A stretch of DNA of 64,000 nt, from contig CANTFL010000155.1 in the NCBI GenBank assembly GCA_947650285.1, forward strand, positions 1 to 64,000, written 5' to 3'. Shown here one piece after another: positions 1 to 11,550 of this stretch. Position 1 is the stretch's first letter. Each line of letters begins with the position of its first letter. The notes beneath the pieces were generated by a model. It was not told the DNA's origin. It was given only the letters and a program-made list of their open reading frames with translations, and did not search any database. This DNA is from Hyaloperonospora brassicae. Taxonomy: Eukaryota > Oomycota > Peronosporomycetes > Peronosporales > Peronosporaceae. A program made the translations under genes and the position numbers.

Positions 1-460
1 GCATACAAGTGCCAGCTTCAAGTCTTCGATCACGTTGTGGCAGCCAGGAAAGCCCATGTTGTAGCTTTTCCAATGCTAAATGATGGGATGGCGACTTAGA
101 CACGCAGGGGAACCAGCTTATGACGAGTGTCGATGACGCAGATGCTGATTGGACAAGAGTGCTCGACAGTGAGTTGTACTTTGTTGTGGAATCTTCGTGG
201 TAGCACAATAGCTTGTGCGCATTTGACATATATACACGAATTAGATGGTAATCGAAGGCATCTTCATTTGCACCTGTCATTACGAGTACCAATAGATGCG
301 TCGGGTAACCTCTTGGATGATAGTAGATTGAGGCCGCCGACGTAAGACCTTCACTACGGCAAGTCAATTTCAAAGATTACGGACCATCATCTAGATTTAT
401 CAGTCGAGAAGATTTTTACGTCGCAGTGATTTACCGTGACGAGCATCCACGATATTATGT
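1..460. other. Outer flank of left Gypsy element (arm sequence)
   Basis: This is unique-looking DNA between the window edge and the left element's 3' LTR, paired with 36234-36692. A 72-codon frame at 127-345 has a diverged mirror copy (36348-36560), but I recognise no protein. It differs more from its partner than the inner arm does: in the first 71 bases I count five mismatches. Confidence 0.6.
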
Positions 461-1003
461 TGCAACCATGTAGCGGAGCTACACAGCTCCTTAAGTCAGA
501 AGAACACTTAACACTCAATGAGCAACTTAAGGCTCAGAGAACCCGACTCAAAGGGTCAACAGCTCAGAGAGCTAAGGTTTGGTTCAAATTACCCGACTCA
601 AAGAGTCAACAAGCTCAGAGAGCTTACGGTCCCTGTTCCAGGGGGACCAAACGATTCAAAGAATCAAACGCACAGAGTGCACAAGGAGTAGCTGACTTAA
701 CAAGGCGTTGCTACCTCCTGAACGATCGCAAGACGCCTCAGAGAGGCACGTGTCTTTTGTTGATCAAAATGGGAACTGAATTTTAATACTTCGTTTAACC
801 TAAGAGAACACCTAAGAACAACGTAATTAACCTACTCGATAATGTCCTAAATAAACCTCTTAAAAGATCTCGAAATCAATGCTTGATAGACATCATTCTT
901 CAACAATTGATACTGTGTTCTGATATCACTTTAAAAGGGGATCCCATCCCTTGTGTGCACCACACCTATTGTCGACTACCAGTCGACGTGTAACCCCGTC
1001 ACA
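461..1003 (-). repeat. 3' LTR of left Gypsy element
   Basis: It is 543 bp and directly follows the polypurine tract at 1004-1016 on the element strand. It starts TGTGAC and ends in TTGCA rather than TAGCA. A forward-strand ORF antisense to the element begins inside it at 953. Confidence 0.92.
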
Positions 1004-1016
1004 CCCTCCCCCATTA
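1004..1016 (-). promoter_or_regulatory. Polypurine tract, left element
   Basis: CCCTCCCCCATTA on the forward strand is the complement of the purine tract seen in the right copy. It adjoins the left element's 3' LTR. Confidence 0.85.
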
Positions 1017-1111
1017 GAATGACGTTTCCACAAAACGTCAATCGAAGTCTTTCCACGAAGAGGACTGTGTGTGTGCGCTTCAACCTTATGGTTGGCAAAA
1101 CACAAAACACC

Positions 1112-1498
1112 ATGGCATCGCCACCGCATGAGTCCTCGACTCTCTCGTCCTACCTTGGCATCGATGTGGAGGTGGATTATGATAGCGGTACCAATATCCA
1201 TGGTGAAGAGAGGACAATGTCCGATTCACCAGTGCAAGAGGCACTGTCTCATACTGCACCAAACCCATTTGCCGAGCGTGGCGAATCCAACGCGCCATCG
1301 GCGCCGCATCAAACACCCATCGTGGGCGATGCCAACATCACTAATCCGCTCGATGAGCAACAACAGTTGGCTCTCCACCGAGAGGAGAGCGCTCAGCGCC
1401 GTATCAAGCTTGCTGCAACCCTTGAGGGTCGTCGTGGCTATCTGTTTACCCCAGTCAATGTGGAAGAGTGTATACACCAAACGACAGTCGATCTTTGA
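1112..1498 (+). CDS. Antisense ORF overlapping element 3' region, left copy
   Basis: Mirror of 35197-35583 and open at full length, starting at MASPPHESSTLSSYLG. Substitutions between the copies do not introduce stops. Upstream, the frame is open to 953 inside the 3' LTR, so an antisense transcript started in or beyond the LTR could carry it. Confidence 0.45.
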   Translation: MASPPHESSTLSSYLGIDVEVDYDSGTNIHGEERTMSDSPVQEALSHTAPNPFAERGESNAPSAPHQTPIVGDANITNPLDEQQQLALHREESAQRRIKLAATLEGRRGYLFTPVNVEECIHQTTVDL

Positions 1499-1871
1499 CA
1501 ACGGGGGCTATTGGCGCTAAGCCAACATCTTCTGATGAGGTGGAGAGTTGACAGGTACTTCGCGAGAGGTAGCTGCAACCTCACTTAACGACTTAGAGTC
1601 AATACAAGTTGTGACTTGACACGCAAGCACGGGGTGCATCGGTTCCACCGATGAAAGGTATACTCATCCTTCTATTCGCAGGCGAATCTCAGGAGGAAGA
1701 AGACAACGATTTTGTTCGCTGGGTGCAGTGGAAACGACACCTCAGCATCGTGTTAGCTCTTAGAGCAAGTGCCGATGTGGAAAATGTTCGTCTAGAACAA
1801 AGCTTCGGTTTGATTTCACCAAGATTTTGGCCAGAGGCCAGTTGTGAACTCGCACACGCTGAGCTCCGGCT

Positions 1872-2231
1872 GTGTCGGCTAATGTGGCTGTTGGTCAAGC
1901 GAATACCAACTACCCACCTTCCTCCACCACTATTGTTGAGAAGCGCTCTCGGTCTAGGGATGTCCCTTGCCATGATGTTCAAAAACAGCAACGGCGTATG
2001 GGCAATCCTGCCGAAGGGGTGTCTCAAACTCCCACGAGATCTCCGTCTCCGGGTACCCTCGCCACTTCACCAGATACTGGTATTGGCCCTGACGATGACG
2101 TCGTTTCAGGAGTCGCTCCACATGGAACTGGCGGTTCCCTTACTCATCGAGCAGCGTCAGAGGTGGTCGGTATACCGATGGAGGATCATAAGAAGGTGCT
2201 TCTTGAGCTGATGGTCTTCGTGAGACATTAA
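1872..2231 (+). pseudogene. Second antisense coding block, left copy
   Basis: A 119-codon forward frame, mirror of the upper part of the right block. It starts MSANVAVGQANTNYPPSS and ends after EDHKKVLLELMV. The helical-repeat part downstream (2230-2430) is out of frame here. Confidence 0.33.
1930..2167 (-). pseudogene. Chromodomain, left element
   Basis: Mirror of the right chromodomain. The VKWRGYPETEISWEF core and DCPYAV segment are open on the reverse strand, and a stop follows GKGHP a few residues earlier than in the right copy. The forward-strand ORF over the same bases is treated as a shadow. Confidence 0.85.
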
Positions 2232-3578
2232 GTAAGACCCAGAGTGCGTTTGACGCAATTCAAGGCCGCGTGCAGGCATTGGAGTTGGGTCAAGCCCATG
2301 TCCAGGCATTGGAGATGGGCCAAGCCCGGATAAAGGGTCAGCTTGACCTCCTGGTTCGGATGCAACAGCCGATGGCAAGGCCAACCTATGCGGCGCAAGC
2401 GCCTCCAAGTTCACGTGAGACGGATCCCGATACGGCTTAAGAAAGCCAGCGTAGAACACGGGGAGTGTGCGCAGTTTGCGCGTAAGGTTGAGCGTATACG
2501 CAAGTCCCTTCTTGGCGACGACCGTGAATGGTCCAATGAAGCGCGGGCGCGACTTTGTCTTACAGACAACAGACACTACATTTATAGGTAGGTTTTTAGC
2601 GTTGAGTAGAACTTGGTCTCCGACCTCATAACGTTCAATACAGCCTCTGCTTTTAGCATCAGATTGTTCCTTCTGCTTGTCTTGGCTATCAGCCAGTGCG
2701 TCACGCACATGTCGTAAGACATTCAATCGCGTTGCGAGAAACTCGCTTACCTGTTTTTGAACAGTGGAAGGGCTGATATCAGCAAGCCGATCGGCAACTC
2801 CTCCCCCACCAAGTCCTGAACCACGCATTCGTAGCGTTAACGGAACGCGAGGGTGTGTGAGACCGTTCACGTAGAACGGTGTGTAGCCGGCGGAGGCATG
2901 CACAGCGTCATTTATTGCGAATTCAACGACAGGGAGCATCGAGCTTCTACGCTTAGGCTGTTTAGCGCAAACACTGCGCAAGATGTCACCGATGATGCGA
3001 TTCACTCGCTCGGTTTGACCATCAGTCTGTGGATGATCCGCTGTGGACATGTCCAAACGTGTGCCGAGCACCTTGAAGATGGACTTCCAAAACTTCCCAG
3101 TGAAGCGAGGATCTCTATCATAGATAATTGCCAACGGCAATCCATGTTGTCAAAACATTCGATCGATAAACAGCGTAGCTGTACTCGCACCACTGGTAGA
3201 ATCCGGCACCGCCGCTAACTGAGTCATCTTGCAAAAATGGTCAACAAAGACCACAGAACCCGTATTGCCATGCGCATCTTTCGGTAAACCGAACATAAAG
3301 TTCATGCTAATGGACTTCTAACACCCCTTGGGTATAGGCATACTAGCCAGCTGCGCGGCCGCGTGAGGTGAGGATTTCACCCGTTGACACGTATGACACG
3401 TACGCACATATTTGCTTATCCATTCGTAAAGTTTAAGCCACCAATAGCATTGGCTAACTGAGACGTAGGTCTTCTCACGACCGAAATGACCACTCAACGC
3501 AGTATCACGCGCCTCATAGAGGATCCGATACTTCAACTCCTCATCATGAGAGACAGCAATACGAGGAGTATCCTCCAC
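2157..3578 (-). pseudogene. Integrase with GPY/F-type tail, left element, broken
   Basis: Pieces are 3318-3578 (zinc domain) and the long 327-codon piece 2157-3140 (core and tail). The first catalytic Asp has become Asn (SMNFMFGL), while the second Asp (YDRDPRF) and the Glu (QTERVNR) remain. The lesion pattern is complementary to the right copy. Confidence 0.9.
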
Positions 3579-3590
3579 AAACGTGCGATT

Positions 3591-4183
3591 TCACAACAGG
3601 CCTTGATCGATGGAATATCGATGTAGCCTCGCGCGCAAACGTGCCGACAATTCTATGCCTGAGTCCTTAAACTTCTCGCTCCCTAGAGCACGTAGCAGAG
3701 CTACACAGTGTATATCCTTGGCATATGCCGTACGGATTAGTTCAGTGACCGACGACGAAAGAGTCGTAACCTGAGTATGCTCATAGTCAGGACTGCGTGA
3801 CAACGAATAAGCCAAATCATTCTGCTTGAACGGCTAATGCTTCATCTCGAAGTTGTGATCGGCAAAGAAGGAAAGCCAACGAGCCATTCTCTGAGAGTGG
3901 TGAGGCGACTGGGTCTCAGTGCGTAGTGACGCATGATATGTATGGATTACAAACGGCTTAGAGCCAAGAATATGAACTCTGAATATGACGAGAGCATACT
4001 TCATTGCAAGTATCTCCTTGTCATGAACATGATAGTACTTTTATGCAGCCTCAGCCGCCGGGACTCAAACTCAATGACGCGTTCCCGTCCATCAAAATCT
4101 GTTTGTAACAGAGCGCTGCCTATGGCAAAGTCAGATGCGTCACAGACGACACTGAAAGAACAATCAGGATCAGGCAAAGCCAA
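3591..4183 (-). pseudogene. RNase H domain, left element, frameshifted
   Basis: The N-terminal piece 4001-4183 keeps VVCDASDFAIG and then goes out of frame at RRLRLHKS. The C-terminal piece 3591-3815 keeps the segment ahead of integrase. The middle is broken by indels. Confidence 0.85.
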
Positions 4184-4252
4184 GATTGACGCATGAAGGA
4201 GACTCTCCTTTACTGCTTGAAAAGCATCATGCTCGGTGATAGTCCAGCACCA

Positions 4253-5508
4253 TTACACATCCTTTATAAGGAGATTAAATAATGACCGAGCCATGTCTGC
4301 GTAATTTGCACTGTACTTGTGTAAGTAATTGGCAAAGCCAAGCCACTTCCGCAATTCCTTTTGGTTCTTTGGAACCGGCCAGTCATCTATGGCTTTTACC
4401 TTAGTGGGATCCGCTCTAAGGCCTCGCTTACCAATAAAGCACCCTAAAAAGATAATCTCTTCTGCATCAAAGATGCACTTAGACGCTTTGTCGTACAGCT
4501 TATTCGTGCGCATGCACTCGAGCACCGCTCGTAAATGGTCAATGTGATTGTCCACATCTGACCGACCGTTTATAGCACGACTATGGACAAAGATGTCATC
4601 AAAGTACGTCTTTGCATATTCTCGGTGAATTCTGAACAATTGTGTCACAAGACGATTGAATGTAGCCGGGGCATTTGATAACACTTGCGGAATAACAAGC
4701 CACTCCCAAAGCATACCGCTCGGAGTGCTGACCGCTATCAGCAAAATGTCGCTTTCTCGCATGAGCAGCTGGTAATAACCATCGACTAAGTCGAGCGCAC
4801 TGTACATTGTACATCCCACCATATTGTTTTGAAGAACATCCTTATTCGGAATTGGTGTCTCAGCCGGGATGGTGGCAGCGTTAAGCTTATTGTAAGCATG
4901 AACAATGCGCCACTTCCCATTGGGCTTTTTGACACAGAAGGTCGGTGTGGAATGGAGAGTTTTGCTCTCACGTACCATTCCTGCCGCGAGATTTGCACGA
5001 AAGAATTCGTCAATGACGTCACAATGTTTCTTCGGTAAAGGCCACTGCCTTGTTACGCAGTATTTAGTTCCAGGTACTAGGTCAATTTCATGACGTACAC
5101 CTCCATTGGGAGGTAAGAAGGTTGGTGGGTTGTGACACACCACGTCCTGAAACTCCTTTACCAAAGGTTAGAACGGATCAAGAGGATCCTTAAGGATCGA
5201 AGATCCACTACGGGCATCCAATGCCGCCTTTCTGTCCTTAAGGATAGACTCGTCCAATAACGAGGATGAGTTCAATCAATATCCGGCCGAATGACCACTA
5301 GCTCGGATAATTCTCCAGCCTGTAAGGCTTGGCTAAATTCGCCGTCAGACATTTCGTCTAGTTCAAAGAGAGTATCCAAGGATGGAAGAGTCTTAAGACT
5401 AATATTGCCATCAATCTGGCCAGTCAACCCATTGACAAGTGTATATATTGTATTATTACTATTATCACTTCGTGGCTTCTTAGAAGTTGGGAGCTTAGCA
5501 GTTGACAC
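4253..5508 (-). pseudogene. Reverse transcriptase, left element, broken
   Basis: The 303-codon piece 4253-5164 covers the whole catalytic core, including YSALDLVDGYYQ and TYFDDIFVHS. The upstream piece 5272-5508 is separated from it by stops. It differs from the right copy at many residues, far more than the arms differ near the axis. Confidence 0.92.
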
Positions 5509-5612
5509 CCTACGCTAGGGTTGTTTCCTCAACGAAACCTTACGCCTCCTAGAGGCCGGGACAGTAGGGTCCCCGTGGTTGCTATTTATCTTAGCACGAT
5601 CTATACGAGAGC

Positions 5613-5978
5613 TCATGTCTGAACGACATATGATGAAGTGTTACGTAACTCGAAAACTTCACCCAGTGGATTCACATGTACCACTTCACGTACATCATCC
5701 AGGCCAAGCCCTGAACACTCTGGCTTTTCGCCATCAATGTCATTACCTACATTCAGTGAGGTGCCATCTCGGCCGCCCTCGCTCGGTGGAATTTTACGTG
5801 CCACTTCACGTAAAGCATCCGGGCCTAGCCCTGAACACTCTGGCTTCTCGCCATCAATGTCATTACAGACATTCAGTGAGGTGCCATCACGGCCGCCTTC
5901 ATTCGGTGGAATTTCACGTGCCACCCCACTCACGTCAGAGGAATTACATTCTTGATGTCTCGGCCCTAGGCCAACCAT
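5613..5978 (-). CDS. Repeat-containing linker between protease and RT, left element
   Basis: A 121-codon open frame with two 120-bp units (about 5673-5912), otherwise matching the right linker. The two-versus-three difference produces the roughly 120-bp shift in the mirror coordinates of the arms. Confidence 0.6.
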   Translation of the reverse strand: MVGLGPRHQECNSSDVSGVAREIPPNEGGRDGTSLNVCNDIDGEKPECSGLGPDALREVARKIPPSEGGRDGTSLNVGNDIDGEKPECSGLGLDDVREVVHVNPLGEVFELRNTSSYVVQT

Positions 5979-6149
5979 GCCTGCAGCATGCAGTGACTAA
6001 GTATCACAACGAGTATCACTCAATGGAGTATAACTCCTTTCACATACGGTGAAAGAGATCCGCCTAAAATGGTTGTCATTGACATTGTTGTTAATTAACT
6101 CTGACATACCAATGTCCAGCACATTGACATCTTCCGTCATTGGCTCGCG

Positions 6150-6572
6150 TTAATAGCGCTTTTGTTGCCTAGCAAAAGTGGGTTCATGACTCTCCCTTGC
6201 TTCGCTAAGAATATTGCGCATGACGCCTAAGGCCTTCGACCTCCAATCAATCCATGGCTCATGGCGTTCAAGAAAAGCCATTACCAGGATGAGATCATAT
6301 CTCGAATCCAAGTCGTGGACAAGACAGCGCTCAATGCTGTCAAAGTCCAAAAACTTCACACCTAAGTTCAACGGAACTTTAGGCACTGTGACGCGACTAC
6401 CAGTCGCTAAACGAACGGTGATCGAATCACCTTCATGCGCTTTGATCGCTTCAGCGTATCGCTGACTTTCCTCAAGAGAACGACGTCGAGCATAATTTCA
6501 TGATGCTCCGGAGTCGATTAAGATCGACCAATGCTTTTCAAAACCTATAACCTTCGCCTCGGTGACTAACAA
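6150..6572 (-). pseudogene. Aspartic protease domain, left element, nonsense at active site
   Basis: Mirror of the right protease. The codon after DSGAS is TGA where the right copy has TGC, so translation would end right behind the catalytic triad. The rest (6150-6386) is open and almost identical to the right copy. Confidence 0.85.
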
Positions 6573-6694
6573 ACCAGGCTTCTATCCACGCTCTGTGCTG
6601 GTGGGCACATAGCTCGGTGGGGCTAAGCCCTGTTTCACTCTACCTCGTAGAGAAGAAACAGAAATTATTTCTACCCCAGTAGGGCGCCCCGCAC

Positions 6695-7688
6695 CTACTG
6701 GGTGCCGACGTTTCCCCGTGCCATACCAGGTTTCTGGTTAGGGTCGGGGTTTCGGCCTATAGGAGTCGGTTGTTGCTTACGCAAAGGACAAGTCGGACGC
6801 AAGTGTTTAGTGCTTCCGCACATGTAAAAGCGTCTCACTTCCTGTCGTTGCTTTAAAACATGAAGCTCCGCTTCACCTTCATCTTCCGCATATATTAGAT
6901 CCGTCGGTACTGGCTTACAGTAAGCCGAAGTGCTCGCAGAGGTTTCCCTCGCAAAGCTTGGGTTGTACCCAAAATGCTGAGCACAACTTCAAGTCGGCCA
7001 GACTTGAAGTTGTGCTCAGCATTTTTAACGATGTCAACAGCTTCCTTAAAAGTAGAGGGATGGACCCGAAACACCTCGGTACTGGAAGCGCCATTGCGAA
7101 GACCTTCCATGAAGACAGCCACACAGATTGCCTCAGGAAGAAGGTCAGACTGCATAGCAGCCATCATAGTTCTCAAATCTTGGACATAGTCCGTTAACTC
7201 ATTCTTTCCCCGACGGGTAGACAAGGAGCATGAGCGCACGCGATACCCCTGAATAGGCGGCGAGAAAACTTGCAAAAGGTCTGAATTGAGCGAATATCAT
7301 GTGGAAAACTTCAAATTGACAGACGTGCCACACGTCACAGCCCACTCTCTAGCTCTTCCATCGAGCTTGGAGATAGCCAGCGAGACCTGCTGGTACTTTA
7401 ATGAGATAAGGCCAGAGCTCATGGCCATCTCAATTTCACGGAACCAGAGGGTCAGGTTTCCCCTTCTCCTTCCCGGATAAATGTTTAACGTCCACCTGAA
7501 GGGGACGAGGCTTAGCCTATTCATTTGGCATCGCCACAAAGCGTCTGGCATAGCCGACGATACTTGGTTTGAAACTGCCGTAACAAGGCCGTTTCATACT
7601 GCATGAAGGTCTCGACTCGTGCATTGAGCACATCGGGACCTTGTGCAGCTAGAAACTCCACATACTCTGATCTTACGGCCTCGGTCAT
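6695..7688 (-). pseudogene. Gag, left element, broken
   Basis: Mirror of the right gag with its own lesions. The longest surviving piece is 6895-7275, which keeps the NELTDYVQDL block and the hairpin-encoded segment KNAEHNFKSGRLEVVLSI. The zinc-knuckle region (about 6780-6870) is still legible. Breaks differ from those in the right copy, so part of the decay postdates the duplication. Confidence 0.82.
6971..7025. repeat. Perfect 25-bp hairpin inside gag, left copy
   Basis: Stem 6971-6995 pairs perfectly with 7001-7025 around the five-base loop GGCCA. The stem begins AAAATGCTGAGCACAACTTC. It lies within the Gag coding sequence and stays in frame there. Confidence 0.95.
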
Positions 7689-7787
7689 CTTTTATCAGCG
7701 ACGCTTTGGGCCTCAGAGAGGGGTCTGGATTGCTCCATCTTTACAGAGGATCAGTCGTTACCGAATCAGGCGTAGATTAAATACTAG

Positions 7788-8330
7788 TGCTACCATGTAG
7801 CGGAGCTACACAGCTCCTTAAGTCAGAAGAACACTTAACACTCAATGAGCAACTTAAGGCTCAGAGAACCCGACTCAAAGGGTCAACAGCTCAGAGAGCT
7901 AAGGTTTGGTTCGAATTACCCGACTCAAAGAGTCAACAAGCTCAGAGAGCTTACGGTCCCTGTTCCAGGGGGACCAAACGATTCAAAGAATCAAACGCAC
8001 AGAGTGCACAAGGAGTAGCTGACTTAACAAGGCGTTGCTACCTCCTGAACGATCGCAAGACGCCTCAGAGAGGCACGTGTCTTTTGTTGATCAAAATGGG
8101 AGCTGAATTTTAATACTTCGTTTAACCTAAGAGAACACCTAAGAACAACGTAATCAACCTACTCGCTAATGTCCTAAATAAACCTCTTTAAAGATCTCGA
8201 AATCAATGCTTGATAGACATCATTCTTCAACAATTGATACTGTGTTCTGATATCACTTTAAAAGGGGATCCCATCCCTTGTGTGCACCACACCTATTGTC
8301 GACTACCAGTCGACGTGTAACCCCGTTAGA
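7788..8330 (-). repeat. 5' LTR of left Gypsy element
   Basis: It is 543 bp and nearly identical to the other three LTRs. Its outer end reads TCTAAC on the element strand instead of TGTAAC, so the canonical TG terminus has mutated. It ends in GTAGCA. It carries the same chain of short stem-loops as the other copies. Promoter and poly(A) signals for the element would lie here, but no clear TATA or polyadenylation signal could be fixed. Confidence 0.92.
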
Positions 8331-9500
8331 TACCAAATATGACAACATTCTTGACGAAGACGGCATTTTCGTGAGACCATCTCATGGAAAGAAGGCAGCT
8401 TGTTCAATTTGAAGGTAGTCAGCAACGGTGGTGAATGTAACGGCTAAGTAGCTAGTAAACGTGCTTTAAGTAGCATATCGCCTTCCTCAGCAGCTACTTT
8501 CGTGTAAGTGCGTGTGACGTTTGCACGACGCATACAGTTCTCGATCAAGTGGAAGATGACAAACGTCAAGTGATTCCTTAGTAGAATAGGTCTCGGACCT
8601 TCAGCACCTCGGCCTCAGGAAGATGTCACTTGCTCGATAAAATTAGAAGCAGCACTACTTTCAGCATCTCTAGCAGCGCCACAACATCATATCGATACCT
8701 ATAGCAGCTTCACCCCCATCATCAGCTCAGCAATCGTCGAGTCCATTAGCACTGGGCAGAATAGGGGGGCTGCAAGCACACCATGATTTGCAGAGTCACT
8801 CGCGTTATAAGAGAGCCGTCTCAGTAAGCGGTCGTGCACGGAGCTCTCGCGCCATGTCAACCCTCTCATTGACGCTATCGTAAGAACGATCATCAAGTAT
8901 ATGTAGCCGCGGGCAAGTCAACTCTGGCTTATTGATTTTGTAGCATGGCTGGAGTAGCTAAAAATCAGATGAAAATTGGACACGATGAACTACTTCGTTC
9001 ACCATAATCTTGAACTTTTCTTTAAATTTGAACATCACATCATCTAAAAAAGTAAAACTACTATGTTCACAGAGTAAACTAACTTACATAGCGACCGGCT
9101 TAAAAATGAATCCACGGCATCGAGTGCTCGATAGTATGCCTCAACAAACGCACCTATCGATGATGACCAGGTCTCTTTAAATTAAGCATCTGCCTGGTCT
9201 CCCCAATTCAAATGAAATCAAGCACCTTATCTTTTTAGCAGAGAAGGTATTATGTCTTATAATGGTTTACGAACGCGCTTTACTGTTTTAAACGCATCAG
9301 CATGTCTTCCTGCTTGCACTGCAAGAACTATACAAGAGAAAGGTCAGTCAGTGACTGGTTGAAAGCATCTTTACATACCGTTGAACCCCAAAATTCACAT
9401 ACAACCGGATCCGTGCTGGTAAACGGCGACGTTAGGCCGCTTACAAAGCAAACAAGCTGGTCGAAGCGGCAGCATAAAGGGTTTTCATCTTAGCGCTGTC
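8331..9500. other. Arm flank inside left element; unassigned
   Basis: This is arm sequence between the 5' LTR and the decayed block, mirrored at 27073-28242. A short protein-like stretch, MRRANVTRTYTKVAAEEGG, reads on the reverse strand around 8440-8550. A 63-codon frame lies at 9302-9493. I recognise nothing. By hand count the two copies differ at about 14 of the first 390 bases. Confidence 0.5.
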
Positions 9501-11550
9501 AAATTAAAAACGTGTGGTCGCAGGCATTGATGCCGATTGCAGTGATTTGTCGGTGCGATTAGAGTTTAGAGCGCCCGAAATGGAGCACCGATCTTGTCGA
9601 TGTAGGCTGACTTTCACGAGGCTTCCAGCCGCTCTTTATGCTGCTCGACAATCCACGCGATGAAGCGTTCTTAAAGCTTTACCAGATCGGACAAATTCGT
9701 CGTTGGTTGGGATAATTAGTGCCGTCGTTGTGGCCATCCCGTAACGCAACGCATTCGAGGAACACTTCGACAACGTTCAAGATAACCGATGCAATATTGG
9801 TAAGTAGCGTAGCGTGCGTCTGATAGTCGAGGGCGGCGAGCCGCATTACTTAGAAATGACAGAAGGTTAAAACGAACGCAGTGATGTTGGAATACCCGGC
9901 CGAACGATCGAAGCAATTGGCGCGCAGGTCAGCGTCTATGTCAGAAAAACGCCAATTTACGTCTCCATGCCGATGGCGAGTATCAAGTCGACGCCCAACT
10001 GCTGATAGATAGATTCTTGATGACTGAGAATTACGCGGTGATGTTGAAGCCGTATTAACATTGTGTGGATGGTGCTTATGGTTGATGCAGTAACCGAGCA
10101 GAGAATACACCATATAATGCTTGTGGGCTGACTGGTACGACGCGCAGCAGGCATCGCTGCGTAGTCCGCCAGTATTTCGTGTCGATGTTATGTAATTTAG
10201 AGCGTGATGACGAATATGACGTGCCACCGTGTAACCGACGTCTTGCGAAAAATCAAGCTTACTTCATCAAAGAGCGTCTGCTTCCGCCTTATATTGTAGC
10301 ATATTGCGACCAGCGTCGCCCACTACCGACCTTGACCGAGTTTCTGATACGCAGTTTGCAGCGAAAAATTTCGGGCTGGTGCAGCAGACACCTTACACTA
10401 CAAAACCGCTAAGACTAGACTAATGCAGTCGTGTGATGACACCAGATATCGCGCCTGTCGTGTTCTGCACTCCATTCATGGAGGCGCCGATCATCTGCTT
10501 TTCCAGCTGGGACTGAGGACGTCGAACAGCTTGCAGATCATCTGCAACTGAGCGACGCAGGTGTGCGAACTAAATGATAGGACGGATATGACGTGTAAGG
10601 TAAAAATATCGCGTTGTCGAACAAACTGAACTAGAATGTCAACATAAGATCTATCTTAACAGGTATATGCATACAGAGAAATCGCAAACGAGCAGTCCAG
10701 TCTGACAACGTTGGCGATGGTTTGATAGCTGGCGGGCCATTGCACGCGAACAAACGCGGCAACCCTGATTTGCATTATGCCGGTACGATGGAACGCATTG
10801 GACAACTTCTTGGCATTTTAAACTACCAGAGCGGTAGGCTTTATGCTGATACCGATGACGACGTGCTTGTTTTTTATACTATATGCTATAGGCGTTTCAA
10901 TGGAAACCGCGTGGTTATCTGGCGGCTGTTCGCGAAAGAATATGCGCATTGCATTTTAGAACCTGAGTGTTCCTACTTCCTCGGGATCCCACATCGTTTC
11001 TCCAATGAAGACGTCTATGACCGGTTTGTCAACACGATATGTAATTTGGTCTCTCTAAAGATCCATATGCGATGTTATGGTATTGAAAAAGCGGATAGCA
11101 ACGTTGAAGAAGGCCGACTTGTCAGGGTCGGACTTTTCTTCATTTTACGCCTACTCGGCCGGACCCTGCAGAGTGATATGCTACCTGTAGTTCTCCAAAC
11201 GGAAATGTAGGCCAAACGTCTTCTGAAAAACGGTCTTCTGCCGTCAATCCCCGACTTTTTCCTTGACACCGTACGCGACGCAAAATCGGCATGCGATGAG
11301 GTGATCTTGTCGGTTTTAGTGCCCTCGTCGAAATGTTTAAGACTAAATACCAGCTTGTTTTTTCGGTCAACGACGTACCGAGCGCGGCGGCAGCCTTTCC
11401 ACGCTTTGTAGATGGAGCCATAGTATGTCCGAGCAACCTTAACGCGTGGAAAGCAAACCTAAGCACATACTTCCACCAGAAATTCGATACGACATTGGTG
11501 GGCATTAGGCGTTTTAGTTTATATATATTTGGCAGCGTCGACTTTTAAGA
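9501..11550. pseudogene. Decayed unrecognised coding block, left arm
   Basis: This block is GC-richer than the AT-rich DNA beside it and dense in protein-like frames on both strands. The longest open frame is 10722-11210 forward (162 codons, MIAGGPLHANKRGNPDLHYA). The opposite strand reads equally protein-like but with stops, e.g. KPVIDVFIGETMWDPEEVG and KQMIGASMNGVQNTTGAISG. Other forward pieces are 10179-10412 (GTG start) and 11333-11548. I cannot decide the coding strand, and no family is recognised. It is probably the remains of one or more genes carried into both arms. Confidence 0.4.

Larger units (their letters stand above)
461..8330 (-). mobile_element. Ty3/Gypsy chromovirus-type LTR retrotransposon, left copy (dead)
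   Basis: A complete element on the reverse strand. Its 5' LTR is 7788-8330 and its 3' LTR 461-1003, with Gag, protease, repeat linker, RT, RNase H, integrase and chromodomain fragments in order between them. Integrase after RT/RNase H and a terminal chromodomain place it in Ty3/Gypsy (Metaviridae-type) chromoviruses. Every domain has a frameshift, stop or catalytic change. The bases outside the two LTRs (TACCA after 8330, ATGT before 461) do not form a target-site duplication. It faces away from the palindrome axis. Confidence 0.93.

Noticed and set aside
1651..2211. 186-codon forward frame in the left element
   Set aside because: It lies opposite the chromodomain and integrase tail and its mirror copy has a shorter frame; treated as a shadow.
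7908..7920. GGTTCGAATTACC resembling a tRNA B-box
   Set aside because: It occurs in only one LTR copy (the others read GGTTCAAATTACC), with no A-box or cloverleaf around it.
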